From assembly GCA_965222175.1 (NCBI GenBank), contig OZ244938.1:868001-932000 (forward strand): DNA of 64,000 nucleotides. The letters run 5' to 3'. The notes beneath the pieces were generated by a model. The model saw nothing but the letters and a program-made list of their open reading frames with translations. It had not been told where the DNA came from and searched no databases. Numbering within the stretch: position 1 is the stretch's first letter; every line of letters begins with the position of its first letter. This document shows positions 15,223 through 24,357 of this stretch, piece by piece. The position numbers were made by a program, and so were the translations under genes. Source of the stretch: NORP240 sp965222175. GTDB lineage: Bacteria > Pseudomonadota > Gammaproteobacteria > Pseudomonadales > Pseudohongiellaceae.

Positions 15223-16862
15223 GCCGACGGGGACAATCGCCCGTCGACCGGCGACGCTTTCTGCGGGCCACGGCCGGCGGAGCCGCCGGTGCCTGGCTGG
15301 GCAGCTGGCCCTGGCGCATCCTGCTGGCGCAACAGGCAGGCTCGACGGTGGCGGAAGACTGGGATGCCGGTCAGGTACGTCACCTGCTGCCCGGCGTCAG
15401 CGACAGTCGCATGCTGCTGAAGGCCTCTTTTGCCGGGCCGCTGGCGCGACCGCCGGTGTTGCGCCTGCAGGCCGGAAACTTTTCCCACCGCATCGAGGGC
15501 AGACAGAACGATACGGCCGGGGAGTTCTGGCAATTCTACGTGGAGAACCTGGCCCCGGATACCCGGTACCAGCTGTCGCTGCTGAATGCGGCGGGCGAGG
15601 CCCTGTGTGAGGCCTGGCCGCTGGCCACTTTTCCGGCGCCGGACCAGGATGTTGACCGACTGCGCCTGTTGTTCTACACCTGTGCCGGTGGTCCGGAAGG
15701 GAGTTACCGTGGTATCGGTGACCGCAGTGGTTACCTGCCCACCGCGATTCGCAACCGGCTGCTGCGTCGTGGTCTGTCCTTTGCGCCGGATGCCGCCATT
15801 GCCAATGGCGATCACATCTACTGGGATCTGCATACCTGGCAGGGTGAAGGCGCCGGGGAGCTGAGCCCGGCAGGCCGCCAGTCCGATTTCGATTTTGCGG
15901 CGCGGGTGACGGGTGGCCATAATGAAAACGCGCTGAAGCTTGCCGCCGGGCCGCAGATAGTGCCCGTCTACGGCACCGATTTTCGCTCCACCCCGGTATT
16001 CTTCCTCCAGGACGACCATGATCACTGGGAAAACGATTCCCCGCTGACCTACCCGGTGTCCTGGTTTCAGCTGCAGTTGGCGCGAACCACACAACAGCTT
16101 TATTACCCGGAATTTCTCGCAGATTCCACCAGGCCCGCCGGGTTGCCCTGGTCCAGTCGTGGCCCCGGTGGCGCCCTGTCGGAGAGTTTCGGTACCCTGC
16201 GCTACGGAAACCTGGCGGAAGTTCTCCTTTACGACGTCCGCCGCACGCTGCAGGTGGGAGAACTGAACGCCGCGTTTCTCGATCCAGTGGTGGAAAACTG
16301 GCTGCATGAGCGCACCGCTTCTCGGGACACCAGGCACCTTGTACACGCTCCCTCCAACCCGCCAGGGTGGACTGCGGGGAAATGGGGCGAGTGGTATCCG
16401 GATACCCTCGATCCCGATAGCGGGGAACTCACCACCGACATTGCCAAGCCCTACTGGCGGCAGGGCTGGCTGGATCAGCACGATCGCCTCATGCAGTCCC
16501 TGGCCGCCATGGAGCATCGCTCGCCGCTGGTGATCAGCGGCGACCTGCACGCCACCGGTGTCGGTGCCATTCATGGGGCCGGCGCCCTTGACTTCAGCCA
16601 CAACCCCATCACCACTATTCTCAGTGGTCCGGTCAGCACGTCGATCCGAGGTTTTCCCTCGGTGGTGCGCAACGCCCGTCCCATGCCGTCGGCCTACCTG
16701 GACTTCGACGAACAGGTGGTTCCCTGGGAGCAACACGGGTTCACCGTGGTGGATTTTCACCGGGACCGTATCGTGGCACGACTGTTCAAATGGGATGTCA
16801 ACAGCCAGCCGGTGGAGGCCATCGACAGCCTGGAACCCTTTCATGTCGTGGAACTGGGTTGA
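15219..16862 (+). CDS. Tat-exported PhoD-like phosphodiesterase/alkaline phosphatase
   Basis: This 547-aa protein has a twin-arginine signal (D-R-R-R-F-L-R at 10-16, then a hydrophobic segment). The catalytic domain has PhoD-family metallophosphatase motifs: IANGDHIYWDL, DDHDHWEND and VISGDLHATG. It should cleave phosphoesters or phosphodiesters (for example phospholipid or teichoic-type) in the periplasm. A Ca/Fe centre is known for PhoD itself. GTG is the start, within the GTGA overlap with the upstream MBL gene, implying one mRNA. The NHL-repeat gene 60 bp downstream may share the transcript. Confidence 0.85.
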   Translation: MSRRGQSPVDRRRFLRATAGGAAGAWLGSWPWRILLAQQAGSTVAEDWDAGQVRHLLPGVSDSRMLLKASFAGPLARPPVLRLQAGNFSHRIEGRQNDTAGEFWQFYVENLAPDTRYQLSLLNAAGEALCEAWPLATFPAPDQDVDRLRLLFYTCAGGPEGSYRGIGDRSGYLPTAIRNRLLRRGLSFAPDAAIANGDHIYWDLHTWQGEGAGELSPAGRQSDFDFAARVTGGHNENALKLAAGPQIVPVYGTDFRSTPVFFLQDDHDHWENDSPLTYPVSWFQLQLARTTQQLYYPEFLADSTRPAGLPWSSRGPGGALSESFGTLRYGNLAEVLLYDVRRTLQVGELNAAFLDPVVENWLHERTASRDTRHLVHAPSNPPGWTAGKWGEWYPDTLDPDSGELTTDIAKPYWRQGWLDQHDRLMQSLAAMEHRSPLVISGDLHATGVGAIHGAGALDFSHNPITTILSGPVSTSIRGFPSVVRNARPMPSAYLDFDEQVVPWEQHGFTVVDFHRDRIVARLFKWDVNSQPVEAIDSLEPFHVVELG

Positions 16863-16924
16863 CGGGCGGTATCCGTCATGAAAAGTGTGCTGCTATACTC
16901 GACGCCGGCAAAAGGAGAATACCT

Positions 16925-17908
16925 ATGCGAATAACAAAAATCTGCTGCCTGGTTCTGCTGGTGATCGTCGGGCCATTGACCCAGGCGCAACGACCCAACC
17001 GGCAGTTGTTCCCCCTGCAGGCCTACACGCTTACCGAGTACCTTGCCGTAGAGTACCGGGAGGCTTTCGCCATGCCGGATGAGTTCGACGGCGAATCCTA
17101 CGCCGCGATTGCTGTCAACGGTCGCGGTAACCTGGTGGTCTTCAGTCGTGGCAGTACCCCGTTTCTGGAATTCGACAGTGCCGGCCGGTTTGTCCGCGCT
17201 TTCGGCACCGAAGGACTGGTGCGCCGGGCCCATGGTCTGCAGATTGAGGCGGACGGTACCATCTGGGTGACCGACGTGGCCGACCACGTGGTGTTGAAAC
17301 TGGATGGCAACGGCAACGTGCTGATGACCCTCGGCACCCGGGGCCAGAATGGCTTGTGGGACGAAGCAGCGGGTCAGCACCTGTTCGATCAGCCCAATGA
17401 CGTGGCCCTGGATTCCAGGGGTAACATCTACGTTGCCCAGGGGCATGGCCGGGGTGAGCCCCGTGTGCTGAAATTCAGTCCCGACGGCCGGTTCCTGGCG
17501 CAATGGGGCAGTCGCGGCTACGGTGAAGGGCAGTACACAGCGGCACATGCCATAGAAATCGACGACAGCGACATTCTGTACGTGGCCGATCGTGAAAATA
17601 TGCGCATTCACCGCTATGACACCGGGGGCGAGTACCTGGGTGAGTGGAATTTTGACGCCATGGTCTGTGCCATTTATCTGCATGACGACGGCTACCTGTA
17701 CATTACCACCGGATTTGACGGGCAACTGGCGAAAGTGGCCATGGATGGCCAGGTGCTGGGTGCCATCGGTCGACCGGGTACCGGCAACGGCGAGTTCGGG
17801 GAAGCCCATGCGCTCACGCTGGATCGGCAGAACAATGCCTACATTACCGATGTCATCAATCGCCGCATTCAGAAATTTGCCTATCGCCCGGCTTCCCCGG
17901 GGCCCTGA
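16925..17908 (+). CDS. secreted NHL-repeat beta-propeller protein
   Basis: The start at 16925 follows a strong AAAGGAG site and gives 327 residues with a signal peptide (MRITKICCLVLLVIVGPLTQAQ). The rest comprises NHL-type propeller blades: repeated D-x-x-G-N-(I/L)-x-V units such as LDSRGNIYVAQG, DDSDILYVADRENMRIHRYD and LDRQNNAYITDVINRRIQKF. Such propellers act as binding scaffolds, or as lyases when extra catalytic residues are present; none is obvious here. It follows the exported MBL and PhoD-like genes on the same strand. Confidence 0.85.
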   Translation: MRITKICCLVLLVIVGPLTQAQRPNRQLFPLQAYTLTEYLAVEYREAFAMPDEFDGESYAAIAVNGRGNLVVFSRGSTPFLEFDSAGRFVRAFGTEGLVRRAHGLQIEADGTIWVTDVADHVVLKLDGNGNVLMTLGTRGQNGLWDEAAGQHLFDQPNDVALDSRGNIYVAQGHGRGEPRVLKFSPDGRFLAQWGSRGYGEGQYTAAHAIEIDDSDILYVADRENMRIHRYDTGGEYLGEWNFDAMVCAIYLHDDGYLYITTGFDGQLAKVAMDGQVLGAIGRPGTGNGEFGEAHALTLDRQNNAYITDVINRRIQKFAYRPASPGP

Positions 17909-17960
17909 AGCCCCGGTTCAGCGCCGGCAATCAGGGATCACCGTGCAGCCAGGCAGGCAG

Positions 17961-18185
17961 TCAGTCCAGGTGGGTCAGCCCCACCAGGCGATTCAGCAGC
18001 TTCTGGAACTCTTCCTGGCTGATGTCGATGTGTTCGATAACCCGACCGTAGAGCATGATGGTGGGGACATTGCGGTCACGCATCTCCGCCTGTGCTTCCC
18101 GCAGGCAATAAAGGATGATCCGCTGTTTGCGGGTCAGTCCATCCCTGGCGTCGGGGATACTGTCTATCAGGTCCTGCCAATCCAA
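17961..18185 (-). CDS. small conserved-looking hypothetical protein
   Basis: This 74-aa acidic helical protein starts from TTG at 18185, which is supported by GGGAGG six bases upstream. It has no signal peptide or membrane segment. The sequence reads as three or four amphipathic helices (for example QRIILYCLREAQAEMRDRN and EEFQKLLNRLVGLTHLD), compatible with a small regulatory or adaptor protein. I do not recognise a family. It is convergent with the NHL gene and divergent from the dynamin-like gene. Confidence 0.55.
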   Translation of the reverse strand: MDWQDLIDSIPDARDGLTRKQRIILYCLREAQAEMRDRNVPTIMLYGRVIEHIDISQEEFQKLLNRLVGLTHLD

Positions 18186-18455
18186 AGGAGGCCTCCCGGC
18201 AATTTCCTGTGAAAAAATCCTCAGCCAACTATGAAATTAAATCAAAGGCTGTCGATACTTAAATAGAGTACCGCTAGGAATGATGTTTTTACAGGTGCCC
18301 TTACAAAGAAACGGCTCCTCATTTGCCGCAAAAACAGCGTTCTGGTCAATCCAGGCTAAGCGTCGAGAAAATCGTAGTGAAGTTGCCTGATCCGAAGCCG
18401 GCATGTACTGACCAAACTTTTTACACACACCTATCAAAAAGGGAACATTAAGCCG

Positions 18456-20711
18456 ATGAAGACAGAAGTACAAAGTTTCTGCGATACATTCTCCAAAGAG
18501 CTTGATCCTTTTGGCCCGCGGCTTGAACGGGCCATTGGCGCACTTTCCGGACAGTCTGGGCAGGAAGGCCTGACAGGGCTCAAGGAAACCGTGCTTAACC
18601 TGCTGGACGTGCAGCAACGCTTCTCGACCCTGCAGGAAAAGATTGCAAATCAACAGGCCTACCTGCTGATTTTCGGTCCTCTGAAAAGCGGCAAATCGAC
18701 CCTGATGAATGCTATCGCCGGTGCCTACGTCAGTGAAGTCTCCAGTCTTCCTGCCTACCCGTCGCTGGTTTACGTGAAAAACGGTGAGGAACGACGTTTC
18801 AAAGCCACTACCTACGAAGGCAAGACCCGTGATTTCGCTGACAACATGGCAATGACTTCGGCGGTACAGGAAGATCACACCAGGCTGGTGAGCGCTATTC
18901 TCGACGTGGAGCGTGCCGGCAACGAGTTCGATCCCAAGCAGCACTATCCGCAGGCCATTCGCCGGCTGGATGTGGAACTGCCGGCCCAGGACCTGGCGGA
19001 ATCGGGCACCGTGCTGGTGGACACACCGGGACTCTATAGCCGAATGAAGTTCGGCTACGACCAGATGACCCGCGATTTTCGGGATACCGCCGCCTGCGCG
19101 ATATTCGTGGTCAAGACGGACAACCTGTTTTTCGAAAAGGTATTCGAAGAGTTCGAGGAACTGCTGGGTTGCTTCAGTCGGATATTCCTGGTGTCCAATA
19201 TCGATACCTCGAAAAAGGATCTCCAGCCCGACGGCACGCTCAAGGCCAGCCTGGAAAGTTCCAACCCCGAAGCAGTCATCGAGGCTTTCCGTTCATTGTC
19301 CATCAGCGCCAGCCTGCAGAAAGCCATCGACGACGGTCGCCTGAATATCTACTCCGTGGACCTGTTGAAGGCGGCGTCCAAGCGTTTGAGCAAAGACACA
19401 GTCGAAGACATCGATGATATCGAGCTGCCGGAGCTCGAATCAGAAGAGCTGTCGGAGACCGGGGAAGAGTCAGCGGAGCTGCCGATGATGCGTAAATCCG
19501 GCGAAGATGGATTCGACAACTTTCTGGAAGATCTCACCAGCTACCTTAACAGTAGTGACTACTTGCATGATTTTATGGCGGACAGCCTGCGAATGGCCAA
19601 GGACCTTACCACCGATGCCGTGCGCCTGGCGGTAAGCGACGCCACCACGGAGCTGCTGGAATCCTGTGAATTGCTGCGCGAGGAGGTCACCAGGCAGCAC
19701 GGGCGTATCGAGGCCCTGGGCAAACTGGAAAAAATGGACTGGACGGCGAATTTTTCCCAGCTTAAGGAAGAAAAGGATCGCCTGATTGAAGAAATGAACC
19801 AGGATTACGGTCGCAAGGGAACGATACTGGAAAATGCCCTGGCGGAATGGATGCAGACCGACGAGCCCTGGCAGGACCTGACCCGGAACCATCTCAACAG
19901 CCTGCTGCAACAGGAATCGCGCAAGGAGGCTGAAACCATCCTCGAACACCTGCGCACCGCCATCAATAATTCCTACGGTGGCGCCCGGTTCAACATGGCC
20001 CAGATGGACGATATCCGGCAGGGTGATCTGCGCATCGAGGAATGCATGCCCGAACTGCTGGAAGGCCTGGGGCAGAATGTGGACAGCAGCGTACCCCGTA
20101 TAAACCTGAGCCGGGATGAAATACCCATGAAGCGGTCGCTGATCGACGTTATGCTGTTTCGCAAGGGCGACCAGGTACGCCAGCAGTTCTTTGGCTTGGA
20201 CGGTGACCAGGTTATTCCCGCAGCGAAAAAGCAGAAGCGACTGGCCGGCGCCGGCGAAGAGTATATCCAGGGCCAGCTTCAGGAATTTGCCCGGAACCGA
20301 TTGCCGGATCTGCAGAAGGATTACGTCGACCAGATCCTGAAACAGTACATCGAGCACTTCTCCAATACCCTGAAGAAGAAAGCGAGGGCACTGAACGCCG
20401 AGGTCACCCAGGGAATTGCCGATTGCGAAGAGACCCTGCGGGAACGACAGCAGGCACTGGGGGTCATGGAAGGCATCAAGACTACCGCCGAAGGCCTCAC
20501 TACCGCACTGGAAAGCATCCAGGAAGAGTATGGCATTGAACTTGCCACCGATTTCGACGGCACTACGGTGGACAGTGAAGAGGCCAGCCAGGAAGACCAG
20601 GACGCGGACAGCCTGGAAGTGGAAGTCCTGGATGACAACGACGACGCGCTTGAAACCGATGACGAGGGCTATCTGCAGATCGGCAAGAACGTAGCCAGCG
20701 CCGGCAGTTGA
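18456..20711 (+). CDS. bacterial dynamin-like GTPase
   Basis: The 751-aa protein has an N-terminal helical segment, then a dynamin-type G domain: G1/P-loop GPLKSGKST (74-82), a probable switch-I Thr/Ser in VSSLPAYPS, and G3 DTPGL (189-193). The G4 position reads LVSNID instead of canonical (T/N)KxD, so base specificity may be relaxed. A long coiled-coil-rich region follows (about 380-690), then a very acidic tail (about 690-740). No transmembrane helix is evident, so membrane binding would be peripheral. Possible roles are membrane remodelling, stress protection or chromosome/replisome organisation as in CrfC-like proteins. It is monocistronic, with a terminator hairpin just after. Confidence 0.8.
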   Translation: MKTEVQSFCDTFSKELDPFGPRLERAIGALSGQSGQEGLTGLKETVLNLLDVQQRFSTLQEKIANQQAYLLIFGPLKSGKSTLMNAIAGAYVSEVSSLPAYPSLVYVKNGEERRFKATTYEGKTRDFADNMAMTSAVQEDHTRLVSAILDVERAGNEFDPKQHYPQAIRRLDVELPAQDLAESGTVLVDTPGLYSRMKFGYDQMTRDFRDTAACAIFVVKTDNLFFEKVFEEFEELLGCFSRIFLVSNIDTSKKDLQPDGTLKASLESSNPEAVIEAFRSLSISASLQKAIDDGRLNIYSVDLLKAASKRLSKDTVEDIDDIELPELESEELSETGEESAELPMMRKSGEDGFDNFLEDLTSYLNSSDYLHDFMADSLRMAKDLTTDAVRLAVSDATTELLESCELLREEVTRQHGRIEALGKLEKMDWTANFSQLKEEKDRLIEEMNQDYGRKGTILENALAEWMQTDEPWQDLTRNHLNSLLQQESRKEAETILEHLRTAINNSYGGARFNMAQMDDIRQGDLRIEECMPELLEGLGQNVDSSVPRINLSRDEIPMKRSLIDVMLFRKGDQVRQQFFGLDGDQVIPAAKKQKRLAGAGEEYIQGQLQEFARNRLPDLQKDYVDQILKQYIEHFSNTLKKKARALNAEVTQGIADCEETLRERQQALGVMEGIKTTAEGLTTALESIQEEYGIELATDFDGTTVDSEEASQEDQDADSLEVEVLDDNDDALETDDEGYLQIGKNVASAGS

Positions 20712-20721
20712 GCTTCGACTC

Positions 20722-20751
20722 GGAATGGCCAGGCGGTTGCCTGGTCGTTCC
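20722..20751 (+). terminator. hairpin terminator after the dynamin-like gene
   Basis: GGAATGGCCAGGC and GCCTGGTCGTTCC pair across 13 positions (two of them G-T) around a GGTT loop, 10 bases after the stop. No strong T tract follows, so Rho or RNA-stability roles remain possible. Confidence 0.6.
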
Positions 20752-21061
20752 GTGATTCGAATCAGCCGCTGTCATCCCCTCGAAGTCCCGGGTTTCCGTC
20801 TGACGCCGAAATCGATGCCTGTCGCGGGATACTTGTCCTCTTATGCACTACCCGATCAGCCCCGCCTGTTTTCCACAGACCAGTACCTGATTCCTTCCGA
20901 GCCAGGGCAGGCCACCGTGTCGGTGAGTGTGCTGTCCCCGGTGCCCTTGGAGTGATTGCCGGGGATACGCTAGTATGGCACGGCGTATTGCAACTCTTCC
21001 GGCACGGGAACAGACAGGCCGGAAAGCGGAGTGCAAAGGCTCTCTTGAAGGGAACAGGTCT
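20752..21061. other. intergenic region
   Basis: About 310 bases without a recognisable gene. Short frames occur but have no domain signature. An AAGGGAAC ribosome-binding sequence lies at its right end, serving the 40-codon ORF at 21062. Confidence 0.45.
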
Positions 21062-21184
21062 ATGTGCGGATTGGCAGGTTACTGGTGTCGGGACGGACAG
21101 CCGGCAGTCGCACCGGTCGCAGTTGCATTCAACGGCAGCTCGCCGGAGCAGCTAGCAGAAAAATTGCGCAGCGTTCGCAGTTAG
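21062..21184 (+). CDS. 40-residue ORF starting like a class-II glutamine amidotransferase
   Basis: The peptide starts MCGLAGYW, which matches the N-terminus of asparagine-synthase-type class-II amidotransferases, where Cys2 is the nucleophile. After about 14 residues similarity ends and a TAG stop follows 40 codons in. A good AAGGGAAC site lies about 10 bases upstream, and the stop is 7 bases before the PP-loop gene, so it is likely translated and coupled. It may be a decayed amidotransferase domain, a leader peptide, or a small substrate/partner of the downstream enzyme. I cannot decide between these from sequence alone. Confidence 0.5.
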   Translation: MCGLAGYWCRDGQPAVAPVAVAFNGSSPEQLAEKLRSVRS

Positions 21185-21191
21185 CCGGGCG

Positions 21192-22445
21192 ATGGCCATG
21201 CGGATAAGTAAGATAGAAAAATCTGTTGCCTCAGGTGCACAAACCATCACGGCCCACATAGACAACCTGACCTTCTGGTTTCGTTTCCCGGAAGACCTGG
21301 ATGTCCAGTCAGGTGATGCCTCGCCCTTTGTCATATCGGCCCTGGCGCCGGCCATGATGCTGGGTGAAGATATCGTCGTCGACGATCCTTACACGGTATC
21401 GCCCACTCTGCTTGACAACCTCCAGGAAGTTCAGGCCATCTACACCACCTGGAACCCGGTGTTCAAACCCGTCAACGTGCGTGGTTCCCGGGCCGAACCG
21501 GCGCCACGGGACGGATCGGTTTGCAGCTTTTTCTCTGGCGGGGTGGACAGCACCTACTCGCTGCTGCAGCATCGTGACGAGATCAGTCACCTGGTCGTGA
21601 TCAACGGTTTCGATTTCGACATGCCCGTTGACGACTGGGTCTATTTTGTCAACAGGAATCGAACACTGGCAGAAAAATTCGGCAAGCGACTGGTCCCGGT
21701 GGAAACCAACCGGCGCAGTTTCAATGCCGCATTCGGCTTGTCCGGATACGTAAACTTCGGTGCCTCGCTGGCCACCATCGGGCAGCTACTGGGCTTCAGT
21801 AAGACACTGGTAAGCGGCTCTGCTACCTATAAATCGCTGTTACCTTCTGGCAGTCACCCGCTGGTGGACCCGCTCTACAGTACCGCCTCGTCAACAGTGG
21901 TGCATACCGGGCTGGAAGCTGACAGAACGGCAAAACTCAAGCTGATCCAATCGAACCGTGATGCCCTGGAAAATCTCTGGGTGTGCTGGAAATCACCCAG
22001 GTTCAATTGTGGCAGGTGTTCCAAATGCCTGAGGACATTCGTGTCAATGCAATTGAACGGGATAAACGATTTTCCGTTCGCCCATCGACCGCGGATAAAG
22101 GACATACGCAGAATAAATATCCGCAACCGGGAAATACTGACGTTTTTCGAACACTTTCTCCGGGACGCCAAAGAAAAAAATCAGCGGCAGCTGGCCCGGG
22201 AACTGTCCAGGCTGCTGTTTTTCACGAAACTGAGGATGCTGTTGAACGACCTGGAACAGACCTATTTCAGAAAGTTCAGGGCATGGCGTCACCGGCGGAA
22301 GCCCGAAGGCGACGACCTGGTGTCTGTGAACCTGGAACCACGTTATTCCGACGAAAACACCATTCGTCATCACCGGGAACTTCTGCACAGTGGCTACAGT
22401 CAGGAAGTGACCGACCAGGGCAGCTACTTCCATGGGAAAGGATAA
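21192..22445 (+). CDS. PP-loop ATPase of unknown function with QueC-like zinc motif
   Basis: The 417-aa protein has a roughly 105-residue N-terminal domain, then the PP-loop SGGVDS (115-120) used by ATP pyrophosphatases that adenylate a carboxylate or amide. Four cysteines at C265, C273, C276 and C279 give C-x7-C-x2-C-x2-C, close to the zinc site of QueC (7-cyano-7-deazaguanine synthase). Length and N-terminal domain differ from QueC, and no queuosine genes adjoin. A basic helical C-terminus (about 300-415) is extra. It may add or convert an amide/nitrile on a small molecule or glycan. It is coupled to the amidotransferase-like mini-ORF upstream, whose normal job would be ammonia supply. Confidence 0.75.
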   Translation: MAMRISKIEKSVASGAQTITAHIDNLTFWFRFPEDLDVQSGDASPFVISALAPAMMLGEDIVVDDPYTVSPTLLDNLQEVQAIYTTWNPVFKPVNVRGSRAEPAPRDGSVCSFFSGGVDSTYSLLQHRDEISHLVVINGFDFDMPVDDWVYFVNRNRTLAEKFGKRLVPVETNRRSFNAAFGLSGYVNFGASLATIGQLLGFSKTLVSGSATYKSLLPSGSHPLVDPLYSTASSTVVHTGLEADRTAKLKLIQSNRDALENLWVCWKSPRFNCGRCSKCLRTFVSMQLNGINDFPFAHRPRIKDIRRINIRNREILTFFEHFLRDAKEKNQRQLARELSRLLFFTKLRMLLNDLEQTYFRKFRAWRHRRKPEGDDLVSVNLEPRYSDENTIRHHRELLHSGYSQEVTDQGSYFHGKG

Positions 22446-22678
22446 TAAAGGGGGCTGTACCCGGCACCCGGGCGACTGGTCATAAAGCTGCCGGTCGTCG
22501 GTATTTAAGGCCGAATAATGGCAGTTACCAGGAAGATAGCATTGACTACTGCTTGAATTTTAATCAACTCCGTGCGATTTTCTTACCTGCCCCGGCGCCC
22601 TTTAACAATCGGCCTGGTAACCTGGACCCTGATTGACTTCGCCATGGGCCCGAACAACCTGCCAAGGAAGTTGTTGTC

Positions 22679-24112
22679 ATGCAACCATACGCCCGCATTC
22701 TCAGTTGTGTTTTTCTTTCCCTGATTGCTACACAGGTCGTTGGTCAGGCCAATGAACCGGCCGGCGTGCAGCCGGGTGAGCCGGACTGGGACACCGTTCA
22801 ACAGGAAACCCTGGAGCACTTTCGGGCGCTCCTGCGCTTCGATACCAGTGATCCACCGGGTCGCGAATTACCGGCGGCGGAGTACCTGCGGGATGTGCTT
22901 GAAGAAGAGGGGATTCCGGTTTCACTGTATGCCACGGACCCGGAGCGTCCCAACGTGGTGGCGCGGCTGGAAGGTTCCGGGGAGGCGGAGCCATTGCTGA
23001 TCATGGCGCATACCGATGTCGTCAATGTTGATCCGGAAAAGTGGATCTTTCCGCCTTTCAGTGCCACCGTTGATGGTGGCTACGTTTATGGTCGTGGCGC
23101 AGTGGACGACAAGGACAATCTGACCGCGGCCCTCATGGTGATGCTGTACCTGAAACGCCTGGAAGTGCCGCTGGCCCGGGATGTCATCTTCCTCGCCGAA
23201 TCCGGGGAAGAGGGCGCCACCGAGTACGGCATCGAGTTCATGGTAGAAAACCATTTCGACGAGATTGATGCAGAATTCTGCCTCGCCGAGGGTGGCGGGG
23301 TTACCCGGGTCAATGGACAGGTTCAGTATGCCTCGGTACAGACCGTGGAAAAAATACCTTACGCCGTGGAACTGGTGGCCACGGGGGTAGCCGGCCACGG
23401 CTCGGTACCACTGCAGACCAATTCAGTGACCCGCCTGGCCAGGGCAGTAGCGGCCATTGCTGACTGGCGTACACCAATCCGGCTTAACGAGACAACAGCG
23501 GCTTATTTCCGGCGGCTGGCCAGTATTTCGTCTCCCGCAGATGCGGAGCGGTACCTGGCAGTGCTGGATCCACGGCGGGTCAGTGATGTCGACGGCTATT
23601 TTCTTGCCAACGAACCGCGGCATGCCTCGATGCTGCGTTCCTCGCTTTCGCCAAATATTTTCAATGCCGGTTACCGGATCAACGTCATTCCCTCGGAGGC
23701 CAGGGCCAGCGTCGACTTTCGCGCTTTACCCGACGAGGATGTACCGGCTTTTCTGGATCAGATCCGCCGGGTGATCGACGATCCCGCCGTGACCGTGAGT
23801 CTCGGTGAGCGCAACACCCGACCGCCGGGCCAGGCACGGCTGGACACCCCGGCGTTTACCGCCATTGAGGACAACGTCGATGAACATTATGGCGTCATCA
23901 CGCTGCCGACCATGAGCACCGGGGCGACCGACATGGCCTACCTGCGCAATGCCGGGGTGCAGTGCTATGGCATCGGTCCAGCCATAGATCGGGAAGATGG
24001 TCCCCTGGGCTTCGGCGCCCACAGTGACCAGGAACGCATTCTGATCGACGAACTTCACCGTTTTGTCCGATTCAAGTGGGACGTGGTGCTGGACCTGGCA
24101 GCGTCTCGGTAA
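22679..24112 (+). CDS. secreted M20-family carboxypeptidase
   Basis: This 477-aa precursor has a signal peptide (MQPYARILSCVFLSLIATQVVGQ). The M20 site shows H111/D113 (MAHTDVV), the bridging Asp in RGAVDDKDN (143-144) and E177/E178 in SGEEG. A His in GAHSDQERI near the C-terminus completes it. The dimerisation domain includes GVAGHGSVP. The layout matches the carboxypeptidase-S/M20 group of about 450-500 residues, acting on dipeptides or N-acyl amino acids in the periplasm. AAGGAAG is positioned ahead of the ATG. It is a different M20 subgroup from the enzyme at 10819-12135. Confidence 0.88.
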   Translation: MQPYARILSCVFLSLIATQVVGQANEPAGVQPGEPDWDTVQQETLEHFRALLRFDTSDPPGRELPAAEYLRDVLEEEGIPVSLYATDPERPNVVARLEGSGEAEPLLIMAHTDVVNVDPEKWIFPPFSATVDGGYVYGRGAVDDKDNLTAALMVMLYLKRLEVPLARDVIFLAESGEEGATEYGIEFMVENHFDEIDAEFCLAEGGGVTRVNGQVQYASVQTVEKIPYAVELVATGVAGHGSVPLQTNSVTRLARAVAAIADWRTPIRLNETTAAYFRRLASISSPADAERYLAVLDPRRVSDVDGYFLANEPRHASMLRSSLSPNIFNAGYRINVIPSEARASVDFRALPDEDVPAFLDQIRRVIDDPAVTVSLGERNTRPPGQARLDTPAFTAIEDNVDEHYGVITLPTMSTGATDMAYLRNAGVQCYGIGPAIDREDGPLGFGAHSDQERILIDELHRFVRFKWDVVLDLAASR

Positions 24113-24189
24113 CCGTCACAGGTGGACACCGACAGCTGCCAGTTTTCCGGGAACACCTGGAACCTGTCTTCGAAGGCACCGCAGATCCA

Positions 24190-24357
24190 ATGCAAACCCG
24201 TCGGGCCCTGGTGCCATTCTTTGTATTGAGCTTCGCCATCGCCTGGGGGATTGTTGCCGCCTACCTGCTGGCACCGGATTTCATGGCTTTGTTCGGGCCG
24301 TTAACCGGCAATCACCCACTGGTTTTCTATGCCGGATTTTTTATCAAGGGACAGTAA
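24190..24357 (+). pseudogene. remnant: N-terminus of a CPBP-family intramembrane metalloprotease
   Basis: The 55-codon frame starts MQTRRALVPFFVLSFAIAWG, then the segments LLAPDFMALFGPL and TGNHPLVFYAGFFIKGQ. This closely follows the first membrane helix and loop of CPBP (CAAX/bacteriocin-processing) proteins. The rest of the roughly 250-residue family, including the EExxxR and His motifs, is absent. The TAA at 24355 is followed in the same frame by a serine-hydrolase remnant, so two unrelated gene ends have been joined by deletion. Confidence 0.65.

Noticed and set aside
15204..16844. 546-codon minus-strand open frame opposite the PhoD-like gene
   Set aside because: The plus strand has a Tat signal, PhoD metal motifs and a GTGA overlap with its neighbour; the reverse frame has none of these.
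16841..17809. Long minus-strand frame opposite the NHL-repeat gene
   Set aside because: The plus frame shows clear NHL blades and a signal peptide behind a strong ribosome-binding site.
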